From the NCBI RefSeq assembly GCF_039539005.1, contig NZ_BAABCP010000002.1, forward strand, positions 1 through 64,000: 64,000 nucleotides of DNA. Reading direction: 5' to 3'. The stretch comes from Microbacterium soli. GTDB lineage: Bacteria; Actinomycetota; Actinomycetes; Actinomycetales; Microbacteriaceae. Position numbers and translations under genes: made by a program. The first letter of the stretch is position 1; every line of letters starts with the position of its first letter. The notes under the pieces were generated by a model. That model made no database searches, was not told where the DNA came from, and saw nothing but the letters and a program-made list of their open reading frames with translations. This document shows positions 34,718 to 44,925 of the stretch, piece by piece.

Positions 34718-35304
34718 TGACTGACGCAGATCTGGATGTGTTCGAGGCGGAGGAGCAGGCCGCACCGCCGGCGTTCGCCCTGACGACGGGCCGCACGCGC
34801 GGATATCATCGCGCGGCCGTCGACACGTTCCTGGAGGCCGCCAGAGGCGCCTTCGAGGACGACCGTGGTGACTTCGGTGCCGACCAGGTGCGCAGCGCCT
34901 CCTTCCCGCTCGTCAAGCGAGGCTATGTCATCGCGGACGTCGATGCGGCGCTGGGGCGGGTCGAGGACGCGTTCGCCGCGAGGGCGAGGGAGCGCGCCGT
35001 GCGCGCAGTCGGCGTCGAGGCGTGGGTCGCGCAGGCCAGGACGGATGCGCAGGAGATCCTGGACCATCTGGCGCGACCGCCGCGACGCCGGTTCGCCCGG
35101 ACGAACCGACTGGTGTTCGGGTACCGCATCGATGAGGTCGACCATGTCGCGCAGCGGATCATCGGCTTCCTGCGGGACGGCGATGCGCTGGAGGTCGAGC
35201 AGATCCGCGCGGCGGCATTCCGGATGCAGCGCGGCGGCTACCGGGAGGAGCAGGTCGACGCCCTCCTCGACGCCACCGTGGAGGTCATGCTCGCCGTTCG
35301 CTGA
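34717..35304 (+). CDS. DivIVA-motif repeat protein
   Basis: This 195-residue soluble protein carries four copies of the short GYxxxxVDxxL motif found in DivIVA/SepF-like N-termini: GYHRAAVDTFL (about 29), GYVIADVDAAL (about 69), GYRIDEVDHVA (about 136) and GYREEQVDALL (about 176), each after an F/L-rich strand. There is no long coiled coil, so it is not a classical DivIVA/Wag31. The TGATG overlap with cdsA shows co-translation, suggesting a role at the membrane or in envelope growth, but this is inference. Confidence 0.75.
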   Translation: MTDADLDVFEAEEQAAPPAFALTTGRTRGYHRAAVDTFLEAARGAFEDDRGDFGADQVRSASFPLVKRGYVIADVDAALGRVEDAFAARARERAVRAVGVEAWVAQARTDAQEILDHLARPPRRRFARTNRLVFGYRIDEVDHVAQRIIGFLRDGDALEVEQIRAAAFRMQRGGYREEQVDALLDATVEVMLAVR

Positions 35305-35381
35305 GCGTCTCCGAGTCCGGTCCACCACGCGGGGCGCTCTCATGGACGTCCCAGGGTGTTCTGGTTAGACTGATCCCCATC

Positions 35382-36023
35382 GTGACTCCCGATAACGAAT
35401 TGATATCGACATCGACGCGCCCGAATGCGTTCGGTTCGAACAAGACCAGAACATGGCGGCGTCGGCTCAGTGCCGTCGGTGCGGGTCTCGCCGTCGTCGG
35501 TTTCTCCGCGGCGCTGCTCGCGCCCACAGGCACGGCCCTCGCCGACCCGAGCGCCGCCGAGGCGGCGGTCACGGCGTTCTCACTGGCGGCCCAGGACACC
35601 CAGGACATCACGGTCTCCGTGCAGGGCGCGCCGATCGAACAGGTGGAGCGCGGCAGTTTCGAGGTCTACATCAAACCCAAGCCGAAGCCCACGCCCAAGC
35701 CGGCGACGGCCTCCGCCTCCGCCCCGCGACCGAAGTACACCGGCGGCGGCAGCAAGGAGGAGTGGATGAGCGCAGCGGGAATCGCTCAGGGTGACTGGGC
35801 GTACGTCGACTACATCGTCTCCCGTGAGAGCGGCTGGAACCCCAACGCCACCAACAGCTCCTCCGGCGCGTGCGGACTGGTGCAGGCGCTGCCGTGCAGC
35901 AAGGTTCCCGGGAACGGTTACAACCCGGTCGACAACCTGCGCTGGGGCAGCGGGTACGCGACCGGACGATACGGCGGCTGGGCGGGCGCCTACGCGTTCT
36001 GGACCCGCAACCACTGGTGGTAG
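35382..36023 (+). CDS. Secreted transglycosylase-like protein
   Basis: The 213-residue product has an N-terminal signal (RTWRRRLSAVGAGLAVVGFS, cleavage near TALA-D at 54), a Lys/Pro spacer (KPKPKPTPKPAT, about 98-109) that could cross the wall, and a C-terminal lysozyme-like domain: YVDYIVSRESGWNPNATNSS (Glu149 probably catalytic), SGACGLVQALPCSKVPGNG and a final GYATGRYGGWAGAYAFW. This is the small SLT-like fold common in actinobacterial cell-wall remodelling proteins. GTG 35382 is used. A TAGACT -10-like element lies ten bases upstream. Confidence 0.82.
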   Translation: MTPDNELISTSTRPNAFGSNKTRTWRRRLSAVGAGLAVVGFSAALLAPTGTALADPSAAEAAVTAFSLAAQDTQDITVSVQGAPIEQVERGSFEVYIKPKPKPTPKPATASASAPRPKYTGGGSKEEWMSAAGIAQGDWAYVDYIVSRESGWNPNATNSSSGACGLVQALPCSKVPGNGYNPVDNLRWGSGYATGRYGGWAGAYAFWTRNHWW

Positions 36024-36032
36024 ATCCGGCGA

Positions 36033-36320
36033 ATGGCACGATCCCGCCGTCGGCGACCTGACAGGTCCCGCGCTGACGAGTCCTTCGATCGCCTTCTCGC
36101 GGGCTGGAAGCGCACCGAGACACGACGAGGGCACGAATGGACCGTGCAGCCCCTTTCGGCGGCCCGGGCGGTCAAGGAGTACACGTGTCCGGGCTGCGGG
36201 CGCACCATCCCACCGGCCACTGCGCACCTGGTCGTCTGGCGTGCGGACGGTGTGATGGGCGACGCCGCCGACCTCGCCGCCAGACGGCACTGGCACACGC
36301 ACTGCTGGACCATCGCATGA
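36033..36320 (+). CDS. Small Cys-containing protein of unknown function
   Basis: The product has 95 residues: a basic N-terminus MARSRRRRPDRSRADESFDR, a central CPGCGRTIPP and C-terminal HWHTHCW, so Cys and His residues could bind one zinc ion as a ribbon. Database records call relatives ATP/GTP-binding proteins, but no nucleotide-binding motif is visible, so I do not use that name. The stop overlaps the next start (ATGA), so it was once the first gene of a two-gene unit with an alpha/beta hydrolase. Confidence 0.75.
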   Translation: MARSRRRRPDRSRADESFDRLLAGWKRTETRRGHEWTVQPLSAARAVKEYTCPGCGRTIPPATAHLVVWRADGVMGDAADLAARRHWHTHCWTIA

Positions 36321-36493
36321 CCATCCGCACCCGCGGCCCGGTGCTGCTGTCGGCGGACCGCACGGACCTCGAGCTGGTGACCGCCGACGGACCGCGGCTC
36401 GTCGACGAGCCGGCCGTGCCCGAGCAGCGGGAGCCGTTGGCCACGCTGATCACCCCGCATCCGCTGCCGCTGTCCACGGACTGGGAGGATTGA
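36317..36493 (+). pseudogene. Collapsed alpha/beta-hydrolase gene (ends joined)
   Basis: The 58-residue frame starts MTIRTRGPVLLSADRTDLEL, then VTADGPRLVDEPAVPEQREP, matching the N-terminus of a family of alpha/beta hydrolases usually encoded directly after the Cys-containing gene at 36033 in Microbacteriaceae. After LATLITPHP, where the intact family continues through the catalytic domain for about 200 residues, it reads LPLSTDWED and stops, which resembles the family's C-terminal end. The nucleophile elbow and catalytic triad are missing. An in-frame internal deletion between short repeats is the simplest explanation; homology is from memory and needs a search. Confidence 0.5.
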
Positions 36494-36518
36494 GCCGCCC
36501 GTCGAAGGCGTCGGCCGC

Positions 36519-37598
36519 TCATTGCTCGTTCATCCGGGGGATGAGCACCTGCCGGTAGATGATGAGGATGCTCGCGGCGACGGGGATAGCGATGAGCGCG
36601 CCCAAAAGGCCCAGCAGCGCACCGCCGGACAGTGCGGCGATGACGACGACGGCGCCCGGGACGGATACCGCGCGACTCATGATGCGCGGCGCGATGAAGT
36701 AGGCCTCGAGCTGCATGTAGATGAGGTAGTAGATCGCGGCGGCCAGCGCCGTCCCCGGCGACCCCACGCCCGGCAGCAGGCACGCCAGCACGATCACCGC
36801 TGAGCCCGTCAGCGTGCCGACGAGGGGGATGAGCGAGAAGAAGAAAGCCACGACGGCGAGGACTGCGGTGAACGGCGCGCCGATGATCGAGAGGTACACC
36901 GAGCTGAGCAGGCCGTTGATGACTCCCAGGGCGACCTGTCCCATCACGTAATGGCCGACGGAATCGGTGATCTGGTCGGCGATGTCGATGAATCGCTCAC
37001 GCCGGGATGAGGGCACGAGCTGATACACGGCACGCTTGAGCGAGGGCGTCGACGCGGTGAAGTAGATCGTCAGCACCAGCACGATGAACGCTCCGAACAG
37101 GCCCGTCAGCAGGGCGCCCCCGACGATGAGGACCCCCTGTCCGATCGACCCGCCCCAGTCCGCGACGTTTCGGGCCCAGTCCTCCTGCTCAAGCCAGTTC
37201 TGCACGTAGGCGAACACGTCGTCCACGCGCAGGGTGGGGAACGTCTCCGTCATCCAGTCCTTGAGGTGCTGCACCGTGCGGTCGCCGTTGACGACCAGCG
37301 CGGTCACCTGCGAGACCAGCTGCGAGATCTGCTCGGTGACCACGGGCAGGACGATCAGCACGATCGCGGTGAACGCGCCGAGCACGGCCACGATGGTGCT
37401 GAGGACAGCCGCCCACCTCGGCAGGCCACGCCGCTCGAGGAGGGTGACCAGCGGATCCAGACCCAGGCTGAGGAACAGCGCGGTGCCGATGTACAGCAAC
37501 ACGGTCGAGAGCATCTGCACGCTGGTCAGCAGCATGATCCCCAGGCCGACGCCGAGGGTCGCCACCAGTGCGGTGCGGAAAGGGCTGTGGATCTTCAT
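36519..37598 (-). CDS. AI-2E family transporter (TqsA/YdiK-like permease)
   Basis: This 359-residue polytopic membrane protein has paired segments at about 10-30 and 33-50, one at about 62-88, a soluble loop at 95-150, and five more after 165. It includes the family pattern VYLSIIGAPFTAVLAVVAFFFSLIPLVGTLTGSA and GALLGLLGALIAIPVAASILI near the end. Members export autoinducer-2, Na+ or unknown small molecules, so the substrate is not assigned. GGGAGAACG precedes the ATG and TAGGCT upstream is a likely -10. It converges with the small genes at 36033-36493. Confidence 0.88.
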   Translation of the reverse strand: MKIHSPFRTALVATLGVGLGIMLLTSVQMLSTVLLYIGTALFLSLGLDPLVTLLERRGLPRWAAVLSTIVAVLGAFTAIVLIVLPVVTEQISQLVSQVTALVVNGDRTVQHLKDWMTETFPTLRVDDVFAYVQNWLEQEDWARNVADWGGSIGQGVLIVGGALLTGLFGAFIVLVLTIYFTASTPSLKRAVYQLVPSSRRERFIDIADQITDSVGHYVMGQVALGVINGLLSSVYLSIIGAPFTAVLAVVAFFFSLIPLVGTLTGSAVIVLACLLPGVGSPGTALAAAIYYLIYMQLEAYFIAPRIMSRAVSVPGAVVVIAALSGGALLGLLGALIAIPVAASILIIYRQVLIPRMNEQ

Positions 37599-37759
37599 CG
37601 TTCTCCCGGTCGGATGCGAGCAAGCCTAATCGTCACCGCGCCCGGTGCCCTGCAGGCGTGCGGGAAACGCTGGTGGGCAACGCACAGGTGCTTTCGCTAG
37701 TCTGGAAAGTCGAGCGGAGACCGCCGGGGCACGCCCGCGGTCACGTAAGGAGTTGATTC

Positions 37760-39592
37760 GTGCGATTCGTATGGGCCGTCGTGGCCTTCGTGCTGGCCAC
37801 GGTTCTCATCGGAGCGGGAATCGCGCAGCGGACGATCTTCAAGGGTCCCAGCGAGCAGCGCATGGAGCTGACCGTCGATCAGCCGACGCCGTACGTCCTC
37901 GTCGACGCCCGTGTACTGCGCGCGAACCCGGGCCTGCAGACCCTGATCGTGCGCGGCCAGGGTGACATCTTCGTCGCCTACGGACGCACCGACGACATGG
38001 TGGCATGGCTGTCCGACACCGCCTACGATCATGTGTCGCTCACCAAGGCGCAGAAGCCGAAGACCGAGCGCGTGGCGGCCGCACAGCCGCCTGCGGAGGG
38101 CGGCGAGACCTCCGGGCGTTCGCCGGTGGGCTCGGACCTCTGGCTCGACTCCTTCGCCGACCAGGACGCCCTTGTCGCGAACCTGCAGCTGACCGAGGGG
38201 AACAGCGTCCTGATCGCCAGGGACGGCATCGAGCCCGCACCGGCGGACATCCTCGTCTCCTGGGCCCTGGACACTCGCACACCGTGGGCGGGGCCGCTGA
38301 TGGCGACCGGTGGGCTGCTGCTGGCGATAGGGATCGTGCTGTACATCCTCGGCATCCGGCACCAGCGACGCGGCCGCGGCCCGCGACGGAAGGGGCCCGG
38401 CCCGCTTCCGGAGACCCAGCCGATCAGCGTGCCCGAGCAGCGGGAGATCGAGCGCGGTGACCGTTCCGGCGCGCAGGATGCTCCCGGCCCGCAGGGCGTT
38501 TCGGGCGCTCAGCGGATCGCGCACACGGCGCGCAGAGGCGCGCTGGCTCTGCCCGCTCTCGTGCTCACGGGGCTGCTGGCCACCGGCTGCACGGCCGACT
38601 CCTGGCCCCAGCCGGACGCCGCCTCGCCCACACCGACGGCCAGCCCGACGGTGGTGGCGCCGGAGAACCAGAAGCAGCCTGTGGTGAGCGAGAAGCAGGG
38701 GCAGCGGATCGTCGGCGAGATCGCGAGCACCCTGACCCGAGCGGACGACGAGCTCGATGCGGATCTGGCCGAGACCCGGCTGGACGGTGCGGCGCTGGCC
38801 GGGCGGCAGACCGAGTACACGCTCCGCGAGCGCATCGAGGGGCGCGACACCCCGCTGGTGTCCCCGCTGGGGAAGGTGAAGATCCTCCTTCCCGAGGCCA
38901 CCGAGAGCTGGCCGCGGACCGTGTTGGCGCTCACCGTCGCCGAGGACGACGAGACCAAGCCGCCGGTCATGCTCACCATGACCCAGACGGATCCGTGGGC
39001 CAACTACCGCGTCACCGCGATGGGGGACATGCCGGCATCCGGCGCCTTCCCGAAGGTGGCGCCCGCCTGGCTGGGCACGACCCGGGTTCCCGCCGAGTCG
39101 GCGTTCCTGTCGCTGGCCCCGGCCGAGCTGTCCGGGGCGTACTCCGACTACGTCGACGCGGGGGACAAGAGCGAGTTCGCCGGACTCTTCGACGACATGG
39201 CCGCGGAGTTCGCCCAGTCGGTGCGCGACAGCCGCGCCGCCGTCGTGAAGAAGGCCGCGGATGCGGGAGCGGCCAAGACCTCGAAGGCCGAGTTCGCCAT
39301 GACGCCGTCGGACTACGAGCCGATGTCCCTCGCGACCCTCGACAGCGGTGCGGTCGTCGCCGTCAGTGTCATCGACACCCAGACCGTCAAGCCCACCACC
39401 TCCGACGCCGTCATCCGCTTCGGCGGTGACGAGCCGGCCAAGGCGCTCACGGGGGTCAAGGAAGCGGCGAAGGGCTACATCACGCGCTGGGGGATCCAGC
39501 TGTTCTTCGCCGTGCCCGCACAGGGCTCCAACCAGCAGATTCGACTGCTGGCCTACCACCAGGATCTGATGAACGTAGAGGTGATCAAGTGA
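37760..39592 (+). CDS. Large membrane/exported protein with internal lipobox
   Basis: The 610-residue product is of unknown function. Membrane segments lie at about 3-22 and 177-198 with an extracellular domain between. A basic/Pro-rich linker (200-260) is followed by a third hydrophobic stretch ending LLATGC (272-277), which looks like a lipoprotein signal, then a soluble domain to 610 with mixed strands (KILLPEATESWPRTVLALTV, AVVAVSVIDTQTVKPTTSDA). This arrangement suggests two ancestral genes, a two-helix membrane protein and a lipoprotein, now joined in one frame. AAGGAG precedes GTG 37760. It overlaps the thioredoxin-TPR gene by 4 bases. Confidence 0.75.
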   Translation: MRFVWAVVAFVLATVLIGAGIAQRTIFKGPSEQRMELTVDQPTPYVLVDARVLRANPGLQTLIVRGQGDIFVAYGRTDDMVAWLSDTAYDHVSLTKAQKPKTERVAAAQPPAEGGETSGRSPVGSDLWLDSFADQDALVANLQLTEGNSVLIARDGIEPAPADILVSWALDTRTPWAGPLMATGGLLLAIGIVLYILGIRHQRRGRGPRRKGPGPLPETQPISVPEQREIERGDRSGAQDAPGPQGVSGAQRIAHTARRGALALPALVLTGLLATGCTADSWPQPDAASPTPTASPTVVAPENQKQPVVSEKQGQRIVGEIASTLTRADDELDADLAETRLDGAALAGRQTEYTLRERIEGRDTPLVSPLGKVKILLPEATESWPRTVLALTVAEDDETKPPVMLTMTQTDPWANYRVTAMGDMPASGAFPKVAPAWLGTTRVPAESAFLSLAPAELSGAYSDYVDAGDKSEFAGLFDDMAAEFAQSVRDSRAAVVKKAADAGAAKTSKAEFAMTPSDYEPMSLATLDSGAVVAVSVIDTQTVKPTTSDAVIRFGGDEPAKALTGVKEAAKGYITRWGIQLFFAVPAQGSNQQIRLLAYHQDLMNVEVIK

Positions 39593-40536
39593 CCGAGATC
39601 TCCGCGGCCGCCCTTCGCGGCGCCGTCGACCTTTCCTCACTGCGAGGCCGTGCGGCACAACCGGCCCCCACGGCGGGAGAAGCATCGTCCGAGGGCCAGG
39701 GAGCGGCCCGGGGCCTCGTCGTCGACGTCACAGACGCGACCTTCGGCGAGATCCTCGAACTCTCCCGCACGGTTCCCGTCGTCGTCGACCTGTGGGCCGA
39801 ATGGTGCGGGCCCTGCAAGCAGCTCAGTCCCATCATCGAGAAGGTCACGCGTGAGCAGCACGGTCGGGTGGTGCTCGCCAAGGTGGACGTCGACGCCAAC
39901 CCGCAGATCGCTCAGGCGTTCCGTGCGCAGTCGATCCCGCTGGTGGTGGCGCTGATCGGAGGGCAGCCGGTGCCGATGTTCACCGGTGCCGTTCCCGAGG
40001 AGCAGGTGCGCGAGGTGTTCGCGAAGCTCCTCGAGGTGGCCGCGCAGAACGGCGTGACCGGCAGCGTGCCCGTCGGCGAGTCCACGGAGGCCGGGCAGGC
40101 CGAGCAGCCCGAGGAGCAGCCGCTGCCGCCACTGCATGCCGAGGCGTATGCGGCCATCGAGGCAGGCGACTACAAACGGGCGGCGGATGCCTACCAGCGG
40201 GCGCTGGCGGAGAACCCGCGTGATGAGGATGCCCGGGCCGGCCTCGGTCAGGTTCGTCTGCTCGATCGGGTGCAGGGGCTCGACCTGCACGAGGCGAGGG
40301 CGGCGGCCGCCGCCTCGCCGACCGACGTGGAGGCGCAGTTCCGGGTCGCGGATCTGGATCTCGCCGGCGGCCACGTCGAGGACGCGTTCTCGCGCCTGCT
40401 GGACCTGTTCTCGGCCGCCGAGCCCGATCAGCGCACGGCGATCCGTGAGCGCCTGGTGGAGCTGTTCGGTCTCATCGGAGCGTCCGACCCCCGCGTCGCC
40501 GCCGCACGGACTCGCCTCACCTCACTGCTGTTCTGA
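39589..40536 (+). CDS. Thioredoxin-TPR protein, CnoX/YbbN-like
   Basis: The product has 315 residues. A thioredoxin domain (about 45-155) carries VVDLWAEWCGPCKQLSPIIE (CGPC at 73-76) and the cis-Pro in AQSIPLVVAL. A C-terminal TPR region follows (about 180-315), including AYAAIEAGDYKRAADAYQRA and AEAQ-type helices. CnoX proteins are chaperones that hold oxidised clients and hand them to GroEL or DnaK. The intact CGPC hints at redox activity as well. It is translated from a start overlapping the membrane protein stop and ends at a terminator shared with glgB. Confidence 0.87.
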   Translation: MTEISAAALRGAVDLSSLRGRAAQPAPTAGEASSEGQGAARGLVVDVTDATFGEILELSRTVPVVVDLWAEWCGPCKQLSPIIEKVTREQHGRVVLAKVDVDANPQIAQAFRAQSIPLVVALIGGQPVPMFTGAVPEEQVREVFAKLLEVAAQNGVTGSVPVGESTEAGQAEQPEEQPLPPLHAEAYAAIEAGDYKRAADAYQRALAENPRDEDARAGLGQVRLLDRVQGLDLHEARAAAAASPTDVEAQFRVADLDLAGGHVEDAFSRLLDLFSAAEPDQRTAIRERLVELFGLIGASDPRVAAARTRLTSLLF

Positions 40537-40541
40537 GGCGG

Positions 40542-40564
40542 CGGCCGGGGGTCACCCCCGGCCG
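40542..40564. terminator. Bidirectional terminator overlapping the glgB stop
   Basis: CGGCCGGGGG (40542-40551) and CCCCCGGCCG (40555-40564) form a perfect 10-base-pair stem with a 3-base loop. It begins 6 bases after the CnoX-like stop and covers the last codons of glgB on the other strand. Confidence 0.65.
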
Positions 40565-42755
40565 ATGGCGGGAACGTGCGGATCGTTCTGGTGGCGGAAC
40601 CAGATCGTCGACAGCGCGGGCAGGGTGACCGTCGCGACGGCCGGCGCGTCGTCGGCGTCGCGGTGCGCCTCGATGAGGCCGAGGTTCCCGGCATCCGTGC
40701 CGCCGTACTCGGCGGCATCCGTGTTCAGGATCTCCGACCATGCGCCCTCGCGGGGCAGCTCCAGCCGATACCCCGTGCGCGTCACGCCCGCGAAATTCGA
40801 GACGACGACCAGACGTCCGCCGTGCGCGTCGCGCCGCTCGAAGGCGACGACACTGGGATCCCACGTGGGGGCGCCGAGCCTGCTGAAGCCGGAGCCGTCG
40901 TTGTCGCGCTCCCACAGCGGCGCCTGCCGACGGTAGATCGCATTCAACGCGCTGACGAAGCGCTGCAGCTGCGCGTGGGCGGGCTGATCCAGCAGCCACC
41001 AGTCCAGTTCGCGGTCGACCGACCATTCGCCGATCTGACCGAACTCCTGTCCCATGAACAGCAGCTTCTTGCCGGGGTGACCCCACATGTACCCGAGGTA
41101 GGCGCGCACATTGGCGAGTTTGTGGGCGTGATCTCCCGGCATCCGCGAGACGAGTGAACCCTTGCCGTGCACGACCTCGTCATGACTGATCGGCAGGACG
41201 TAGTTCTCACCGAACCCGTACACGAACGAGAACGTGATCTCGCCCTCGTGGTGCGAGCGATGCAGGGGGTCGCGCGTCATGTACTGCAGCGAGTCGTTCA
41301 TCCACCCCATGTTCCACTTGAACCCGAAGCCGAGGCCCGCCGCCGAGGTCGGCGCCGTCACTCCGGGGAAGGCCGTGGACTCCTCCGCGATCATCACGAT
41401 GCCCGGGTGCAGCCGATACGCGGTGGCGTTGACCTCCTGCAGGAAGCGGATGGCCTCCAGATTCTCCCGGCCGCCGTGGATGTTCGGCACCCACTCGCCG
41501 TCCTTGCGGGAGTAGTCCAGGTACAGCATGGACGCCACCGCGTCCACCCGCAGCCCGTCGGCGTGGAACTCGCTGAGCCAGTACAGGGCGTTCGCGACGA
41601 GGAAGTTGCGCACCTCGTTCCGGCCGTAGTCGAAGATCAGGGTGCCCCAGTCCTGGTGCTCACCGCGACGGGGATCGGGATGCTCGTACAGCGGACGGCC
41701 GTCGAAGCGGGCCAGGGCGAAGTCGTCCTTCGGGAAATGCCCGGGCACCCAGTCGAGGATCACACCGATGCCGGCCTGGTGGAGACGGTCGATGAGGTAG
41801 CGCAGGTCGTCGGGGGAACCGTACCTGCCGGTGGGCGCGTAGTACCCACTGACCTGGTATCCCCATGAGCCGCCGAACGGGTGCTCGGAGACCGGCATGA
41901 ACTCGACATGCGTGAAGCCCGTCGCCGTCACGTGCTCGATGAGCGGGTCGGCGATGTCCCGGTAGCCGAGGTTTTCGCGCCAGGAGCCCAGATGCAGTTC
42001 GTAGACCGACATGGGCTGCGCGACGGCGTGCGTGGCTGCCCGTCGTGTCATCCATGCGCCGTCGCCCCACGTGTGGGCGCTCAGAGTGACGACGGATGCC
42101 GTCGCCGGCGGCGTCTCCGCCGCCTGCGCCATGGGGTCGGCCTTGAGGATCCAACGCCCGTCGGGGGTGAGGATCTCGTACTTGTACCGGCTGCCGACGG
42201 TGACGTCGGGGATGAACAGCTCCCACACCCCGGCAGCGCCCATCGAGCGCATGGCATGCCCTTCGCCGTTCCAGCCGTTCCAGTCGCCGCATACGCGCAC
42301 GGCCTGCGCGTCGGGCGCCCACACCGCGAAGTCGACGCCGGTCTCACCGTCGAGCACCCGATGGTGCGCACCGAGGACCTGCCACAGCCGCTCGTGCCGC
42401 CCCTCGCCGATCAGATGCAGATCCAGCTCGCCGAGCGCGGGAAGGTGCCGGTACGGATCTCCGGCGATCGTCTCGTTCTGCCCGGCGTAGACGCAGGCGA
42501 TGCGGTAGGCGGACGGAGGACCGGCGTGCCTGCCCTCCCAGATCCCCCGGGCGACGTGCTCGAGGGGGAGTCTGTCGCCGTCCAGGAACACCGCCGTGAC
42601 CGACGCGGCCAATGGTCGTCGGGTCCGGATCACGGTGACGGTGCGCCCTGCGGCATCCGTCTCGGGGTGCGCGCCCAGCAGCATATGGGGATCGTGGTGC
42701 GCGCCGACGGCGGCCTTCTCCCACGCCTCGGATACGGAGACATCCTCGGTCCAGC

Positions 42756-42759
<4 letters not shown>
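40552..42759 (-). CDS. glgB: 1,4-alpha-glucan branching enzyme GlgB
   Basis: GlgB makes alpha-1,6 branches in glycogen. The 735-residue product has two N-terminal beta domains (about 1-115 and 120-220, the latter with VDFAVWAPDAQAVRVCGDWN), then a GH13_9 barrel. Catalytic motifs are GLRVDAVASMLYLDYSR (Asp nucleophile), VMIAEESTAFPGVT (Glu acid) and LPISHDEVVHGKGS (transition-state Asp). The start at ATG 42759 overlaps the glgE stop (ATGA). It is the last gene of glgX-glgE-glgB. Confidence 0.96.
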
Positions 42760-44849
<2,090 letters not shown>

Positions 44850-44925
44850 CGGGCTCCCACCACGCCCTCGTCGAGCGGGTCGCGACGTTGCGGCCCGACG
44901 TGCTGGAGAGTCCGGTGCGGAGCGC

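Noticed and set aside
37697..39685. 662-codon open frame on the minus strand
   Set aside because: Shadow of the 610-residue membrane protein gene on the plus strand; third-position GC and hydrophobic segments support the plus strand only.
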